Part shown: positions 35,114 to 45,461 of the stretch, one piece after another
Numbering within the stretch: the first letter of the stretch is position 1
Layout: each line of letters starts with the position of its first letter
From: an uncultured Pelagibacteraceae bacterium
GTDB lineage: Bacteria > Pseudomonadota > Alphaproteobacteria > Pelagibacterales > Pelagibacteraceae
Length of the DNA: 64,000 nt
Assembly: GCA_902569245.1 (NCBI GenBank)
Contig: CACFTO010000003.1
Coordinates: 91,639 to 155,638, forward strand
Reading direction: 5' to 3'
Translations under genes and position numbers: made by a program
The notes under the pieces: generated by a model
Seen by the model: the letters and a program-made list of their open reading frames with translations, nothing else
The model's database searches: none
What the model was told of the DNA's origin: nothing

Positions 35114-36487
35114 TTAGACTGAACTAATTCTAAACATGTTCTCTACAACAGGTAATTGATCTCTTTTGGATAAAAGAACAACCGTATCATCTTTTTGAAA
35201 AACGTAACTGGAGCTTGGAATAATAACATTTTCATCTCTTAATATTGCTCCAATTCTTATTTCATCAGGTAAATTTGAGTCTTTTAATTGTTTATTTATT
35301 AATTCAGAGGTCTCGATAATATCTGCCTCTATAACTTCATATTCACCATTTAAAATTGTATAGGCATTTTCGATTGTTCCTTTATGAACATGTTTTAAAA
35401 TACTTGAAACCGTACTCATTCTTGGATCAATTAAATCATCAATTTTTAACGATGATTGTAGTAATGAATAATTAGGCTTATTTATCAAAGCCATAGTTCT
35501 TTTATCTTTAGAAAATTTTTCTACTATTACACTTACCATTAAGTTATCTTCATCATCATTAGTCAAAGCCAAAACAGTTTCAACCTCATCAATATTAGCT
35601 TCACTCAAAACATCTTCATCCAAGCCATTACCATTAATCACTATAGTATCATTGAGTTCATTAGCTATATATTCTGCTCTAGATTTATCTTTTTCAATTA
35701 TCTTAACCCTTGCAGAGTCAAATGATTGTTCAATATTTTTAGCAAGATTGAAACCTATATTTCCACCCCCAATAATTAACATTTTATTTGAAATTTTTTC
35801 ATTATGTCCAAATACAGTTAAAGTTTCTTGCATTTGACTACTGTTAACAACCACATAAGCTTTATCATTAAGTTGAAGTTGATCTGTTTTTTTCATTACA
35901 ACAAATTTTTCATTTCTAATAACACCAAGAATGTAGGCATTTAATTTTGGAAATTTTTTTGTGAGTTCATTTAAATTAACTCCTTGGATTGAACATTTTT
36001 CATCAATTAAAATTTCTAATAATCTAATTTTATTTTCTGCAAAAGGCACATTATCTAAAGCTCCAGGTGCCTCCAATTTTCGCTGAATTGATTTTGCAAT
36101 TTCAATTTCTGGAGAAATAATATTATCAATTGGTAAATTTTCTCTATTAAATAATCCTGAATATTTGGGATCAAGATATTCTTGAAACCTTATACGAGCA
36201 ATTTTTTTCGGCACTTGAAATAAAGAAAAAGCTATTTGGCATATTAACATATTTATTTCATCATTTCTGGTTACAGCAATAATCATGTCTGCATCCTTTG
36301 TATTTGCTTTTTCTAGTATTGCTGGAGATGTCGCCTTTCCAACAATTGCCTTTACATCCAAAGTTTCATTTATTTTTTGGATATCTTCGCTTGATTGATC
36401 AATCATTGTAATTGAGTGATTTTGCTCAATTAACATTTTTGCAATAGTAGATCCTACTCTTCCTGCTCCACAAATAATAATATTCAT
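35114..36487 (-). CDS. trkA: Trk system NAD-binding regulatory subunit TrkA
   Basis: A 457-residue protein with two RCK units, each with an NAD-binding fold: MNIIICGAGRVGSTIAKMLIEQNH at the start and MLIIGGGNIGFNLAKNIEQS near residue 235, each followed by a TrkA-C domain. It gates TrkH from the cytoplasmic side. It overlaps ntrX by 1 base, an order also found in other alphaproteobacteria. Confidence 0.93.
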   Translation of the reverse strand: MNIIICGAGRVGSTIAKMLIEQNHSITMIDQSSEDIQKINETLDVKAIVGKATSPAILEKANTKDADMIIAVTRNDEINMLICQIAFSLFQVPKKIARIRFQEYLDPKYSGLFNRENLPIDNIISPEIEIAKSIQRKLEAPGALDNVPFAENKIRLLEILIDEKCSIQGVNLNELTKKFPKLNAYILGVIRNEKFVVMKKTDQLQLNDKAYVVVNSSQMQETLTVFGHNEKISNKMLIIGGGNIGFNLAKNIEQSFDSARVKIIEKDKSRAEYIANELNDTIVINGNGLDEDVLSEANIDEVETVLALTNDDEDNLMVSVIVEKFSKDKRTMALINKPNYSLLQSSLKIDDLIDPRMSTVSSILKHVHKGTIENAYTILNGEYEVIEADIIETSELINKQLKDSNLPDEIRIGAILRDENVIIPSSSYVFQKDDTVVLLSKRDQLPVVENMFRISSV

Positions 36488-37842
36488 TAGTTTAGATCTT
36501 TTACTCCAAGTAATTTAAGTTTTCTATGTAAAGCCGATCTTTCCATACCTATAAATTTTGCAGTTTTAGAAATATTTCCACTAAATTTTTTTAATTGAGA
36601 AACTAAATATTGTTTTTCAAAACTCTCTCTTGCCTCTTTTAGAGGAACTGTGAGGCTTTCTGTTACAGAAAATTCATCCTCTATTGATTTAGACAAAGAT
36701 TCTTTGATTATATTCATTAATCTTTCATTATCGTCACCTGGTGACAATATAGCTATTCTTTCTATCAAATTTCTTAGCTCTCTTACATTTCCAGGCCAAT
36801 CATAATTGAGTAAATAATTATTATCGATAATTTTAAATTTTTTGAAATTATTAGCCTCACAGATATTCTCGATAAAATAATCAATTAAAATTGGGATATC
36901 ATCAATTCTTTTACTTAAAGCATCTATTTTAATATTAAATACATTTAATCGATGAAATAAATCTTCTCTAAAGTTTCCTAACCTTATTTCTTGTTGAACA
37001 TCTTTACTATTAGTACAAATAATTCTTACATCAACCTTAATATCGTGATTACTATTTATCCTTTTAAATTTTTGATCAATGACAACTCTTAAAATTTTAG
37101 ACTGTATTTCAAGGGGTATTTCTGTAACCTCATCAATTAATAATATACCACCAGATGCCTTTTCAAGTGCTCCATAAAATATAGAGCCGTCTTTCTTTTC
37201 TTCTCCGAATAATTCAAGTTCATATTTTTTTGCATCTAAAAGAGCTCCATTGATAACGACAAACGGACCATTTTTCCTTTTAGAATTTTTATGTATTTTT
37301 CTTGAAATTAATTCTTTTCCTGATCCAGTAGGACCACTAATAAATATTCTACTTTCAGATTTTGATAGTTTATTTATCTGATCTCTGATTGAGATAATAT
37401 TAGAACTTTTACCAACTAATTCAAATGTATGAAAAAGTTTTGTATTTAAAGTTTTATTTTCATTTTTAAGATTATAATTTTCAACTGCCCTATTTACAAA
37501 ATTTAAAAGTCTTTCTTTATCAAATGGTTTTTGAATAAATTCAAATGCACCAGATTTTAATGAATTTACTGCCATTTCTATATTAGCATGTCCAGATATC
37601 ATTATTACTGGTAAATCAGGATTTTTTTTTTTTATGTGATCTAATAAAAAAATTCCATCGTTGTCACCTTTGTCTAATTTAACATCAATGATTGCAACAT
37701 CTGGTAGTTTTTTATCAATTTCCGTTAGAGCTTGATTAAAGTTTGCTGCAATTCTTGTCTTGTATCCAGTATCTTTAATTAATTCATCAAGAATTAATCT
37801 TATATCCGCATTATCATCAATAATTAAAATTTCTGCTGACAT
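36487..37842 (-). CDS. ntrX: Two-component response regulator NtrX
   Basis: A 451-residue regulator: receiver domain (DDNADIR at the start, phospho-acceptor in IIDVKLDKGDNDG), AAA+ domain (Walker A GPTGSGKE; GGILLIDEVTEIP; RIICTNSKD; FREDLFHRL) and a C-terminal Fis-type helix-turn-helix (NISKTAKFIGMERSALHRKL). The sigma-54-contacting GAFTGA loop is absent; the site after ELFGEEK reads KDGSIFYG. That suggests action without RpoN. Overlaps ntrY by 1 base. Confidence 0.92.
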   Translation of the reverse strand: MSAEILIIDDNADIRLILDELIKDTGYKTRIAANFNQALTEIDKKLPDVAIIDVKLDKGDNDGIFLLDHIKKKNPDLPVIMISGHANIEMAVNSLKSGAFEFIQKPFDKERLLNFVNRAVENYNLKNENKTLNTKLFHTFELVGKSSNIISIRDQINKLSKSESRIFISGPTGSGKELISRKIHKNSKRKNGPFVVINGALLDAKKYELELFGEEKKDGSIFYGALEKASGGILLIDEVTEIPLEIQSKILRVVIDQKFKRINSNHDIKVDVRIICTNSKDVQQEIRLGNFREDLFHRLNVFNIKIDALSKRIDDIPILIDYFIENICEANNFKKFKIIDNNYLLNYDWPGNVRELRNLIERIAILSPGDDNERLMNIIKESLSKSIEDEFSVTESLTVPLKEARESFEKQYLVSQLKKFSGNISKTAKFIGMERSALHRKLKLLGVKDLN

Positions 37843-39620
37843 TATTTTTTATATGGAATTATAATTTGAATTTTTGCACCATTTTTATGATTTAAAAATT
37901 TAATTGATCCTTCATGATCGCTAATAATTTTATCTACAATTGATAGTCCTAGTCCAGTTCCTTTTTCTTTAGTTGTAAAATAAGGTTTTATTATATCTTT
38001 GGTTTTTTTATTTTTAAATCCAGTTCCTGTATCAACAATGTTGATGTTTATATAATCTCTTCTTTGTCTAATTTCTATATCTATATTTTTGACAGTTTTA
38101 CTGTCTTTTTCTGCTTTTTCTTGAATACTTTCAACTGAATTTTTAATTAGGTTAAAAAATAATCTATTAAACTGTTCGTTGTCAAAATTTAATATTACAT
38201 CTTTTGACAAATGATTAACTAACCTAATTTTAATAGTACTATCAAATTTATTTACTAAACTTATATTATCATTAATAACATTATTTAAGTTATTTAGTTT
38301 AAATAATGGTTTTGGCATTCTAGCAAAATCAGAGAATTCATTTACTAAGTTTTCAATTTGATTAATTTGCTTAAGTATAGTTTTAAGGTTATTTAAATAT
38401 TTTTCTTGTCTTTCATTTTCAATGTTTGGCAAATATTTTGTTTTTAGATTATCGATAGTTAATTGTATTGGTGTTAGAGGGTTTTTAATCTCGTGAGCTA
38501 ATTTTCTTGCAACATTTTCCCATGCTTCATGTCTTTCATTGGTTAGTAATTTTTCTTGTTGATTTTTCAACCTATCTATCATTGAATTAAAATTTTTATT
38601 AAGTCTTTCCATTTCAATATCAGCTTTTAAATCAGGTACCTTGGTATCAAGATTGCCTTTTCCTATGCTTTCTGAAGCTGTTATCAAGTTGTTAATTGAT
38701 ATAAAAAAACGAGACGAAAACCTTATAGCAATTGTAATTGATAAAAATAACAAAAGTGTAACTAACGTCACGTAAATTATCGCAAAAGATATTCTTATTC
38801 CTAAATTCTGATTTTCAACTGTATAATAAAAGTTTACTGCTTCTTCAGACTCAATTAAATAATTTGAAATATCTTTATCAAAGTATTTTAAAACATATAA
38901 GAATGTATTATCGAAATTTGATAATCTTAATACCGCTGCAGATTTATTTTCAAAAGTATTTATAATTTTAAGAGGTCTGTCATCATTTTTAACCATCTCC
39001 ATAGCTCTGTCCTCAATTTTTTTATATTTATTTTCTGCTGCTGACAAAATTAATTTTCCCTCTTCATTAATTAAGTGAAGTTGGTCTATATCTCTTAAAT
39101 ATCTTTGAGTATTTATTATCAATTGGAACCTATCAGGATTAGACTTATATAATTCAGAATACTTATTTAAATCAAAAGCAATTAAAACTATCTCTGACTC
39201 TATTTTATTTCTTTTCTCATCAACATAATTTTTTGCAATTTCATATGAATTATTTACTGCTGTAGTTATTTTTTCATTAAAATACTTGTCCAACGCAAAT
39301 GAGAATATAAATAGAGAAAATATAGCAATTAGCAACGATGGTATTAAAGTGAAAAGCGCAAATGAAATAATATATTTTCTATTTGCGACTGACCCTCTTA
39401 CATTTATGTTATTTTTAATTGAATTTTTAATATCAATAAATATTAATACAAAAAATATTAATACTAAAATAATGTTAGAAATCATAAGAATTTCAAGATT
39501 TTCTTCATTTAGTTTGATAAAACTTTTGTCAATAAAAGTTAAAAATGTAATAAAGGCTAATGAAATAGTTAATATAAATATAACTATGATAAACAAATTT
39601 CTTTTTAACAAAGCAAACAT
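37842..39620 (-). CDS. ntrY: Two-component sensor kinase NtrY, PAS-less
   Basis: A 592-residue membrane histidine kinase. Three to four N-terminal spans lead to a periplasmic sensor region (about 115-275), a further span, HAMP (about 300-352), then directly the H-box ARKLAHEIKNPLTPIQ with His376 and ATPase motifs FFNLIKNSVESIQ, DTGTGFK and GTGLGLSIVDKI. Typical NtrY proteins are over 700 residues and carry a PAS domain between HAMP and the H-box; here the gap is only about 25 residues. It phosphorylates NtrX. Divergent from ispDF. Confidence 0.92.
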   Translation of the reverse strand: MFALLKRNLFIIVIFILTISLAFITFLTFIDKSFIKLNEENLEILMISNIILVLIFFVLIFIDIKNSIKNNINVRGSVANRKYIISFALFTLIPSLLIAIFSLFIFSFALDKYFNEKITTAVNNSYEIAKNYVDEKRNKIESEIVLIAFDLNKYSELYKSNPDRFQLIINTQRYLRDIDQLHLINEEGKLILSAAENKYKKIEDRAMEMVKNDDRPLKIINTFENKSAAVLRLSNFDNTFLYVLKYFDKDISNYLIESEEAVNFYYTVENQNLGIRISFAIIYVTLVTLLLFLSITIAIRFSSRFFISINNLITASESIGKGNLDTKVPDLKADIEMERLNKNFNSMIDRLKNQQEKLLTNERHEAWENVARKLAHEIKNPLTPIQLTIDNLKTKYLPNIENERQEKYLNNLKTILKQINQIENLVNEFSDFARMPKPLFKLNNLNNVINDNISLVNKFDSTIKIRLVNHLSKDVILNFDNEQFNRLFFNLIKNSVESIQEKAEKDSKTVKNIDIEIRQRRDYININIVDTGTGFKNKKTKDIIKPYFTTKEKGTGLGLSIVDKIISDHEGSIKFLNHKNGAKIQIIIPYKK

Positions 39621-39657
39621 AATTTAAAAATATCTTACAAAAAATTTTATAATAATC

Positions 39658-40764
39658 ATGAGTAATTGCTTTATACTACTAGCTGCAGGTAAAGGTAAGA
39701 GATTTAAATCAAATAATCCTAAACAATTTATAAATTATATAAATAAACCCTTATTTATGCACTCAGTTGATAAGGCTCTTAAGTCAAAGTTATTTAAATT
39801 AATAATAATTGTGTCAAACTTTCCTATAAAAATTCTCAAAGACAAATCTATAAAAGTCATCAAAGGTGGTAAGGAAAGATATCAATCATCCCAAAAAGCA
39901 CTGAATTTTTTAAAAAATAAGAAAATAAAAAATGTTTTTATTCACGATGCTGCACGACCTAATTTTTCAATTAAATTACTTAAAAAACTTAATGATAACC
40001 TTAAAAATAATAAAGCTGTAATACCATTCACTAAAACTGAGAACTCAACAAAGTATAAAAAAGGAAATAGGTTGGAAAATTTAAATAGAGATAAATTAAT
40101 ATTTACACAAACACCACAATGTTTTGATTATAAAACTATCTATGAATTATCAAAATTAAATAAGCACTTAGTAACTGATGAAGCTTCATTATTTTTAAAT
40201 TATAAAAAAAGTATTAAATTAGTTAAGGGTGAGGAAAATAATTTTAAAATAACTACTAAATCAGATTTAGCAAAATTAACTATTAAGAGTTTTTATGGTA
40301 TAGGGTTTGATATTCACAGATTAATTAAAAATAAGAAATTATATCTTGGAGGTTTAAAAATTCCTTTTCACTCCGGTTTACAAGGTCATTCTGATGGTGA
40401 TGTTGTGGTTCACGCAATAATAGATGGATTGCTTGGTGCCATGAGAAAAATGGATATTGGAACGCTTTATCCAAGTAACAAAAGAAGGTTTAAAAATATG
40501 AGATCACCAAATATGTTATCTCCTATTTTAAAAAACTTGGATAAAGAAGGATATTTTATAAATAATATTGATATAAATTTAATTTGCGAAAGACCTAAAG
40601 TCTCAAAATATAGGAAAAAAATTATTGCTTCTTTGTCTAGCTTGCTAAATATAAATAAGAATCAAATTAATCTAAAAGGCAAAACAGTTGAAAAACTAGG
40701 TTTGATTGGAAAAGAAGAAGCTATCGCATGTGAAGTGATAGTATCTTTAAATTATTATGCTTAA
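39658..40764 (+). CDS. ispDF: Bifunctional IspD/IspF isoprenoid enzyme
   Basis: A 368-residue fusion. The IspD half (1-210) has FILLAAGKGKRFKSNNPKQF, a VFIHDAARP motif and TQTPQCF; the IspF half (about 213-368) has GIGFDIHRL, GLQGHSDGDVVVHAIIDGLLGA with metal ligands, and IACEVIVSL. It performs two steps of the non-mevalonate pathway. The fusion is common in alphaproteobacteria. Dxr, an earlier step, is in the same window. Confidence 0.93.
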   Translation: MSNCFILLAAGKGKRFKSNNPKQFINYINKPLFMHSVDKALKSKLFKLIIIVSNFPIKILKDKSIKVIKGGKERYQSSQKALNFLKNKKIKNVFIHDAARPNFSIKLLKKLNDNLKNNKAVIPFTKTENSTKYKKGNRLENLNRDKLIFTQTPQCFDYKTIYELSKLNKHLVTDEASLFLNYKKSIKLVKGEENNFKITTKSDLAKLTIKSFYGIGFDIHRLIKNKKLYLGGLKIPFHSGLQGHSDGDVVVHAIIDGLLGAMRKMDIGTLYPSNKRRFKNMRSPNMLSPILKNLDKEGYFINNIDINLICERPKVSKYRKKIIASLSSLLNINKNQINLKGKTVEKLGLIGKEEAIACEVIVSLNYYA

Positions 40765-41251
40765 AAATATAAATTCTTTATTTGTTACAATGTTTGGCAT
40801 TGGAAAATTGCCAGTAATACCTGGTAGTTACGCTTCTTTGGTTACTGTTATTTTATTATATATATTATTTCACGTTCTTTCAGTACCAGCAGATACATTT
40901 TTATTTTTTTTAGTAGCTATATTTATAATTTCACTTTTTGCAGTAAATTTATTTATTAAAGATTTAAGTAATAAAGACCCAAAAGAAGTTGTTATTGATG
41001 AGTTTATTGGTCAATCAATACCAATTTGCCTTTATGAGATTGCTCATAGCGACCCAACAGCTCCGGCAAGGGTGCTAACCTTTTATTTTGTAATGTTTAT
41101 TCTTTTTAGAATTTTTGATATCGCAAAACCCTACCCAGTAAGTTATTACGATAAAAACTTTAAGAATAGCTTTGGTGTTATAATGGATGATGTTTGTGCT
41201 GGTTTGTATGTAGTAGCAATTCTCGTCTTATATATGATTATTACCTCATGA
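40757..41251 (+). CDS. pgpA: Phosphatidylglycerophosphatase A
   Basis: A 164-residue membrane enzyme with the family start FGIGKLPVIPGSYASLVTV, the acidic VVIDEFIGQ motif and RIFDIAKPYPVSYYDKNFKNSFGVIMDDVCAGLY near the C-terminus. It dephosphorylates PGP to phosphatidylglycerol. It overlaps ispDF by 8 bases and the next gene by 4. Confidence 0.92.
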   Translation: MLKNINSLFVTMFGIGKLPVIPGSYASLVTVILLYILFHVLSVPADTFLFFLVAIFIISLFAVNLFIKDLSNKDPKEVVIDEFIGQSIPICLYEIAHSDPTAPARVLTFYFVMFILFRIFDIAKPYPVSYYDKNFKNSFGVIMDDVCAGLYVVAILVLYMIITS

Positions 41252-41718
41252 GAAATTTGTCCTTAAAAATTGTAAAGTTACTGACTAAAAAAAAACTTAC
41301 AGTATCCTTTGCAGAGTCATGCACAGGAGGACTTTTATCAAGTTTAATCACATCTATTAGCGGTTCATCTAAAGTATTTAATATGGGGTTAGTAACTTAT
41401 TCCAATAATGCAAAAGTAAAATTGCTTAAAGTTCCAAAGAAAACTATTTCAGAGTATGGAGCAGTTAGTTATGAAACCTGTTTATCAATGCTTAAAAATT
41501 TAAATAAAATTAGTAAATCAAATATATCAATCTCGATTACTGGTATAGCAGGACCGAATGGTGGCACAAAAGAAAAACCAGTCGGCCTAGTATACATAGG
41601 TCTTAAACAAGGAAGTAAAATAATTATAAGGAAAAACTTATTTAAAAGTAAAAAAAGAATTACAATTCAAAAAGCAAGTGCCAAACAAGCTCTTAAAATG
41701 ATTTTGAATGTACTATAA
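41248..41718 (+). CDS. pncC: CinA C-terminal domain protein, nicotinamide-nucleotide amidase-like
   Basis: A 156-residue protein starting at the ATGA overlap with pgpA; a TTG start farther upstream would run inside pgpA. Signature SFAESCTGGLLSSLITSISGSS, NMGLVTYSNNAK and SITGIAGPNGGTKEKPVGLVYIG match the stand-alone CinA-C/PncC family, which converts NMN to nicotinic acid mononucleotide. Its 3' end overlaps the opposite gene by 6 bases. Confidence 0.88.
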   Translation: MRNLSLKIVKLLTKKKLTVSFAESCTGGLLSSLITSISGSSKVFNMGLVTYSNNAKVKLLKVPKKTISEYGAVSYETCLSMLKNLNKISKSNISISITGIAGPNGGTKEKPVGLVYIGLKQGSKIIIRKNLFKSKKRITIQKASAKQALKMILNVL

Positions 41719-42150
41719 ACTTTCAGCTCTTTTCTGAAATGCATCAGCTATTTTTTCAAGACCAAATTGAAAAGACTTGGTCATTAAAATATTCAAAAAT
41801 TTATTTTTAATTTCAAAATCAACATCAAAAGTCACCTCTGTTAAATCTCCTTGCTCCTGAAATTTCCAGTTATTTTCTAAATAATTTAAAGGACCATCTA
41901 TATTTGTTACAAAAATTGTGTCATCTTTTTTATTAAATTTCACATCGCTTTTATAGGTATCTACAAAAGGCCCTTTTCCAATTGTTAGATCTGCAACAAT
42001 AAGTGTTAGATCTCCTTTTTGTTTTCTTTCATGTACTTTTGAACCCTGACAGAATGGAACGAATTCAGGGTATTTTTCAATATCTAAAACGAACTCTATG
42101 AGTTTGTCTTTTCTGTTATCAATTAATCTCTTAACTGATGCTTTTGGCAT
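41713..42150 (-). CDS. RatA/COQ10-type START-domain protein
   Basis: A 145-residue polyketide-cyclase/START-like protein: RLIDNRKDKLIEFVLDIEKYPEFVPFCQGSKV, GPFVDTYKSDV and a C-terminal LEKIADAFQKRAESL. Relatives are called RatA or Coq10; in alphaproteobacteria next to lipA a ubiquinone-binding role is more plausible than a toxin. Starts 1 base overlapping lipA end. No partner antitoxin is present. Confidence 0.82.
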   Translation of the reverse strand: MPKASVKRLIDNRKDKLIEFVLDIEKYPEFVPFCQGSKVHERKQKGDLTLIVADLTIGKGPFVDTYKSDVKFNKKDDTIFVTNIDGPLNYLENNWKFQEQGDLTEVTFDVDFEIKNKFLNILMTKSFQFGLEKIADAFQKRAESL

Positions 42151-43082
42151 TAATGAATATTTTTTCTATTATTTTTAAGTTTATTAAAATCTTCATCAGC
42201 ATGATAAGAAGATCTTGTTAAAGGTGAAGAAGATACTAATAAAAATCCTTTAGATTTTGCTATTTTTCCTAGCTCTTTAAATTCATCCGGATGGTAATAC
42301 TTGTTTAATGGAAAGTGCTTCGCCGATGGTTGAAGATATTGACCAATTGTCAAAAAATCAACGTCTGCAGATCTTAGATCATCCATAACTTGAATTATCT
42401 CATCTTTTGTTTCGCCAAATCCAACCATAATTCCTGATTTAGTAAAAACATTTTTATTAAATTTTTTAGAATTTTTTAAAAGTTCTAATGATCCAAAGTA
42501 TCTGGCTCCTGGTCTTACTTTTAGGTATAGACTAGGGACAGTTTCAATATTATGATTAAAAACATCTGGGCTTGCTTCTAATACTCTTTTATAAGCATCA
42601 CCTTTTCTTAAAAAATCAGGTGTTAAAACTTCAATTGTTGTATTTGGATTTTTTTTCCTTGTTGCAACAATAACATCATGAAAATGATTTGAACCACCAT
42701 CAGAAAGATCATCTCTATCGACAGATGTAATAACAACATGTCTTAAACTTAATTTTTTAACTGCATTAGCTATTTTAATTGGCTCAAATTGATCTAATTT
42801 TTCTGGTTTTCCTGTTTTAATATCACAAAACGCACAAGCTCTTGTGCATGTATCACCCATTATCATTAAAGTTGCGTGCCTTTTGCTCCAGCATTCAGTA
42901 ATATTAGGACAGTTTGCTTCTTGGCAAACTGTTACAAGATTATCTTTATTGACAACTGTTTTAGTTAAAAAAAATTCTTTACTATTAAGAAGCTTTGATC
43001 TTATCCAATCGGGTTTTTTTTTGATAGGATTAATCGGTTTATTGACTTTTTCAGGGTGTCTTGGTCTATTTTTGATTTCCAT
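42150..43082 (-). CDS. lipA: Lipoyl synthase
   Basis: A 310-residue radical-SAM enzyme that inserts sulfur into octanoyl groups. The auxiliary cluster Cys are in [13 protein letters not shown] and the SAM cluster in [33 protein letters not shown] and [11 protein letters not shown] are family marks. Overlaps the FtsB-like gene by 17 bases. Confidence 0.95.
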   Translation of the reverse strand: MEIKNRPRHPEKVNKPINPIKKKPDWIRSKLLNSKEFFLTKTVVNKDNLVTVCQEANCPNITECWSKRHATLMIMGDTCTRACAFCDIKTGKPEKLDQFEPIKIANAVKKLSLRHVVITSVDRDDLSDGGSNHFHDVIVATRKKNPNTTIEVLTPDFLRKGDAYKRVLEASPDVFNHNIETVPSLYLKVRPGARYFGSLELLKNSKKFNKNVFTKSGIMVGFGETKDEIIQVMDDLRSADVDFLTIGQYLQPSAKHFPLNKYYHPDEFKELGKIAKSKGFLLVSSSPLTRSSYHADEDFNKLKNNRKNIH

Positions 43083-43374
43083 TGTCTTTGATTATATAGG
43101 TAGTCTCACCTTCTTTTCCAAATAAAAACTTTTCTCTTATTAATATTTCTATGAAATCTAGATCAATATTTTCTGTTAAAAGTGAATTTTTGTGCTCTAA
43201 ATCCTCTATTTTACTATTTAGGGTAATTTGCTCATTTTTTAGTTGCTCATATATATCTTTCTTTTCCATGTAAGAAATAAGACCTCTATCACCATCTAAT
43301 AAATTAAAGAAAAAATAGATAAATAGGAATGTGATGATAAGAATAAAATAGTTTTTTTTTAATTTTTCTAACAT
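43066..43374 (-). CDS. FtsB/DivIC-like septum formation initiator
   Basis: A 102-residue protein with one membrane span (about residues 8-26), a coiled coil (about 35-75) and the ending [17 protein letters not shown] that matches the septum formation initiator family. It should help assemble the division site with FtsL and FtsQ. Abuts eno by 1 base. In relatives it is found beside eno. Confidence 0.82.
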   Translation of the reverse strand: MLEKLKKNYFILIITFLFIYFFFNLLDGDRGLISYMEKKDIYEQLKNEQITLNSKIEDLEHKNSLLTENIDLDFIEILIREKFLFGKEGETTYIIKDNGNQK

Positions 43375-44633
43375 TAATTAATTTTATTCATTTTAGCCAA
43401 TCTACCAAGATCTTCTTCAATACGAATTAGTTGGTTATATTTTGCTATTCTCTCTGATCTTGCAAGAGATCCTGTTTTGATTTGATTTGAATTAGTGCCT
43501 ACTGCTAAATCAGCAATAAATGTATCTTCAGTATCACCAGATCTATGGGAGATGATTGTTTTAAAACCAATAATTTTAGCAAATTTTATTACTTCTAAAG
43601 TTTCGGTTACAGTTCCTATTTGGTTCAATTTTATTAAAATACTATTTGCAGATAGGTTTAGAAAGCCTTTTTTTAATCTTTCAAGGTTAGTCACAAAAAG
43701 ATCATCACCTATTATTTGTGTTTTGTTTTTTGTTCTATTTACAAATTTAGACCATGCCTTCCAATCATCTTCGCCAAATGGATCCTCGATTGATTTAATT
43801 TGATATTTTTTAATAAGTTTTAAGTATTTTTTAATTGATTGATCAACACTTATGTAATTTTTAGAATGAATTGAATATTTACTTTTTTTAATTAATTCAT
43901 TTGCTGCAACATCTAAACAAATAGAAATATCTTTACCATTTTTAAAACCTGATTTTTTAATCGCTTGAACTATAAGCTTTAAAGCACTCTCATTATCACT
44001 TATCATTGGTGCAAAACCACCTTCATCGCCTACATTAATAGAGAGACCAGCTTTTTTTAAAAATATTTTTAAATTGTTTATTACTAAAAAACACATTCTG
44101 ACAGCATCATTAAATGATTTTGCTTTATCAGGTCTAATCATAAACTCTTGTATTCTAAGGCCATTATCAGCATGTGCGCCCCCATTAATAATATTCATTA
44201 AAGGAAAAGGGAGTTTAAAATTTTTTTTAACTAAAAAGTTTTTATATAATGGTATTTTTTTAACTTTTGCTGATAATTTTTTTACAGCCATGGATACAGC
44301 TAATATTGTATTCGCACCTAACTTTGTTTTTTGTTTTGTGCCATCTAATTTTATAAGAATACTATCTATTCTCTCTTGTTCGTGGATGTTTTTATTTTTT
44401 AATTTTTTTGATATTAAATTATTTACAGTTGCAACTGGTATTAAAACACTTTTTCCTAAATATTTTTTATTACCTTTATCTCTTTTTTCATAAGCCTCAA
44501 AAGTACCAGTTGATGCACCTGAGGGACAAATTGCAGAAGCACTTAAATTATTAACAAACACTTCAGCTTCGATAGTAGGATTACCTCTGCTATCATATAC
44601 TTGTCTAGCAACGACTCTTTTGATTTTGCTCAT
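43374..44633 (-). CDS. eno: Enolase
   Basis: A 419-residue enolase. Visible: RQVYDSRGNPTIEAEV, PSGASTGTFEAYEKRD, NIINGGAHADNGLRIQEFMI, VGDEGGFAP, SIEDPFGEDDW, QIIGDDLFVTN, KLNQIGTVTET and SHRSGDTEDTFIADLAVG, covering metal and catalytic residues. Interconverts 2-phosphoglycerate and phosphoenolpyruvate. Confidence 0.97.
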   Translation of the reverse strand: MSKIKRVVARQVYDSRGNPTIEAEVFVNNLSASAICPSGASTGTFEAYEKRDKGNKKYLGKSVLIPVATVNNLISKKLKNKNIHEQERIDSILIKLDGTKQKTKLGANTILAVSMAVKKLSAKVKKIPLYKNFLVKKNFKLPFPLMNIINGGAHADNGLRIQEFMIRPDKAKSFNDAVRMCFLVINNLKIFLKKAGLSINVGDEGGFAPMISDNESALKLIVQAIKKSGFKNGKDISICLDVAANELIKKSKYSIHSKNYISVDQSIKKYLKLIKKYQIKSIEDPFGEDDWKAWSKFVNRTKNKTQIIGDDLFVTNLERLKKGFLNLSANSILIKLNQIGTVTETLEVIKFAKIIGFKTIISHRSGDTEDTFIADLAVGTNSNQIKTGSLARSERIAKYNQLIRIEEDLGRLAKMNKIN

Positions 44634-44636
44634 TAA

Positions 44637-45461
44637 TTACTTTTTAACTAAATTATCAATTTCTACAATTTGATTAATTAGCTCGTCTAATTTATCTAAA
44701 GGCACCATGTTTGGGCCATCTGATGGAGCATTATCGGGGTCCTGATGTGTTTCTAAAAAAATAGCTGCGACACCCACTGCAACTGCAGCTCTCGACAAAT
44801 ACTCAACAAATTCTCTTTGACCACCACTTTTTTCACCTAGACCACCAGGTTGTTGTACTGAATGAGTTCCATCAAACACAACTGGATAACCATTTTTTGC
44901 CATGATGGGAATAGATCTCATATCTGAGACTAATGTATTATAACCAAAGCTAGCTCCTCTTTCAGTCACTAAAATATTTTCATTACCACTATCAGAAATT
45001 TTTTTAGTTACATTCACCATATCCCATGGTGCTAGAAATTGTCCCTTTTTCACATTTATAATTTTTTTAGTTTTAGCGGCAGCAATTATCAAATCTGTTT
45101 GTCTACAAAGAAATGCTGGTATCTGAAGAACATCTACATGATGAGATACTTGGGAACATTGTTCCTCGTTATGTATATCAGTAAGAACGGGCACTTTAAT
45201 ATCTTTTTTGATTTTATCAAATACAGGAAGTGAGTTTTCTAAACCAGCTCCTCTTTTACCTTTCAAGCTTGTTCTATTAGCCTTATCGAATGAAGTTTTA
45301 TAAATAAATCCAATATTATACTTTGCTGTAATTTCTTTAATTTTACCTGCCATGTCTAAAGCATGCTGCTCGGTTTCAAGTTGACAAGGGCCGGCTATTA
45401 AACAAATTTTATTTTTGTTTGAAATTTCTATACCGTTACAATTAACTATTTTATTTTCCAT
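44637..45461 (-). CDS. kdsA: KDO-8-phosphate synthase
   Basis: A 274-residue aldolase: [94 protein letters not shown] and [16 protein letters not shown]. It makes KDO for lipopolysaccharide, in line with the lpx genes here. Overlaps pyrG by 11 bases. Confidence 0.96.
   Translation of the reverse strand: MENKIVNCNGIEISNKNKICLIAGPCQLETEQHALDMAGKIKEITAKYNIGFIYKTSFDKANRTSLKGKRGAGLENSLPVFDKIKKDIKVPVLTDIHNEEQCSQVSHHVDVLQIPAFLCRQTDLIIAAAKTKKIINVKKGQFLAPWDMVNVTKKISDSGNENILVTERGASFGYNTLVSDMRSIPIMAKNGYPVVFDGTHSVQQPGGLGEKSGGQREFVEYLSRAAVAVGVAAIFLETHQDPDNAPSDGPNMVPLDKLDELINQIVEIDNLVKK

Noticed and set aside
41713..42150. RatA toxin of a toxin-antitoxin pair
   Set aside because: No small partner gene is adjacent and the lipA neighbourhood fits a COQ10-like housekeeping role.
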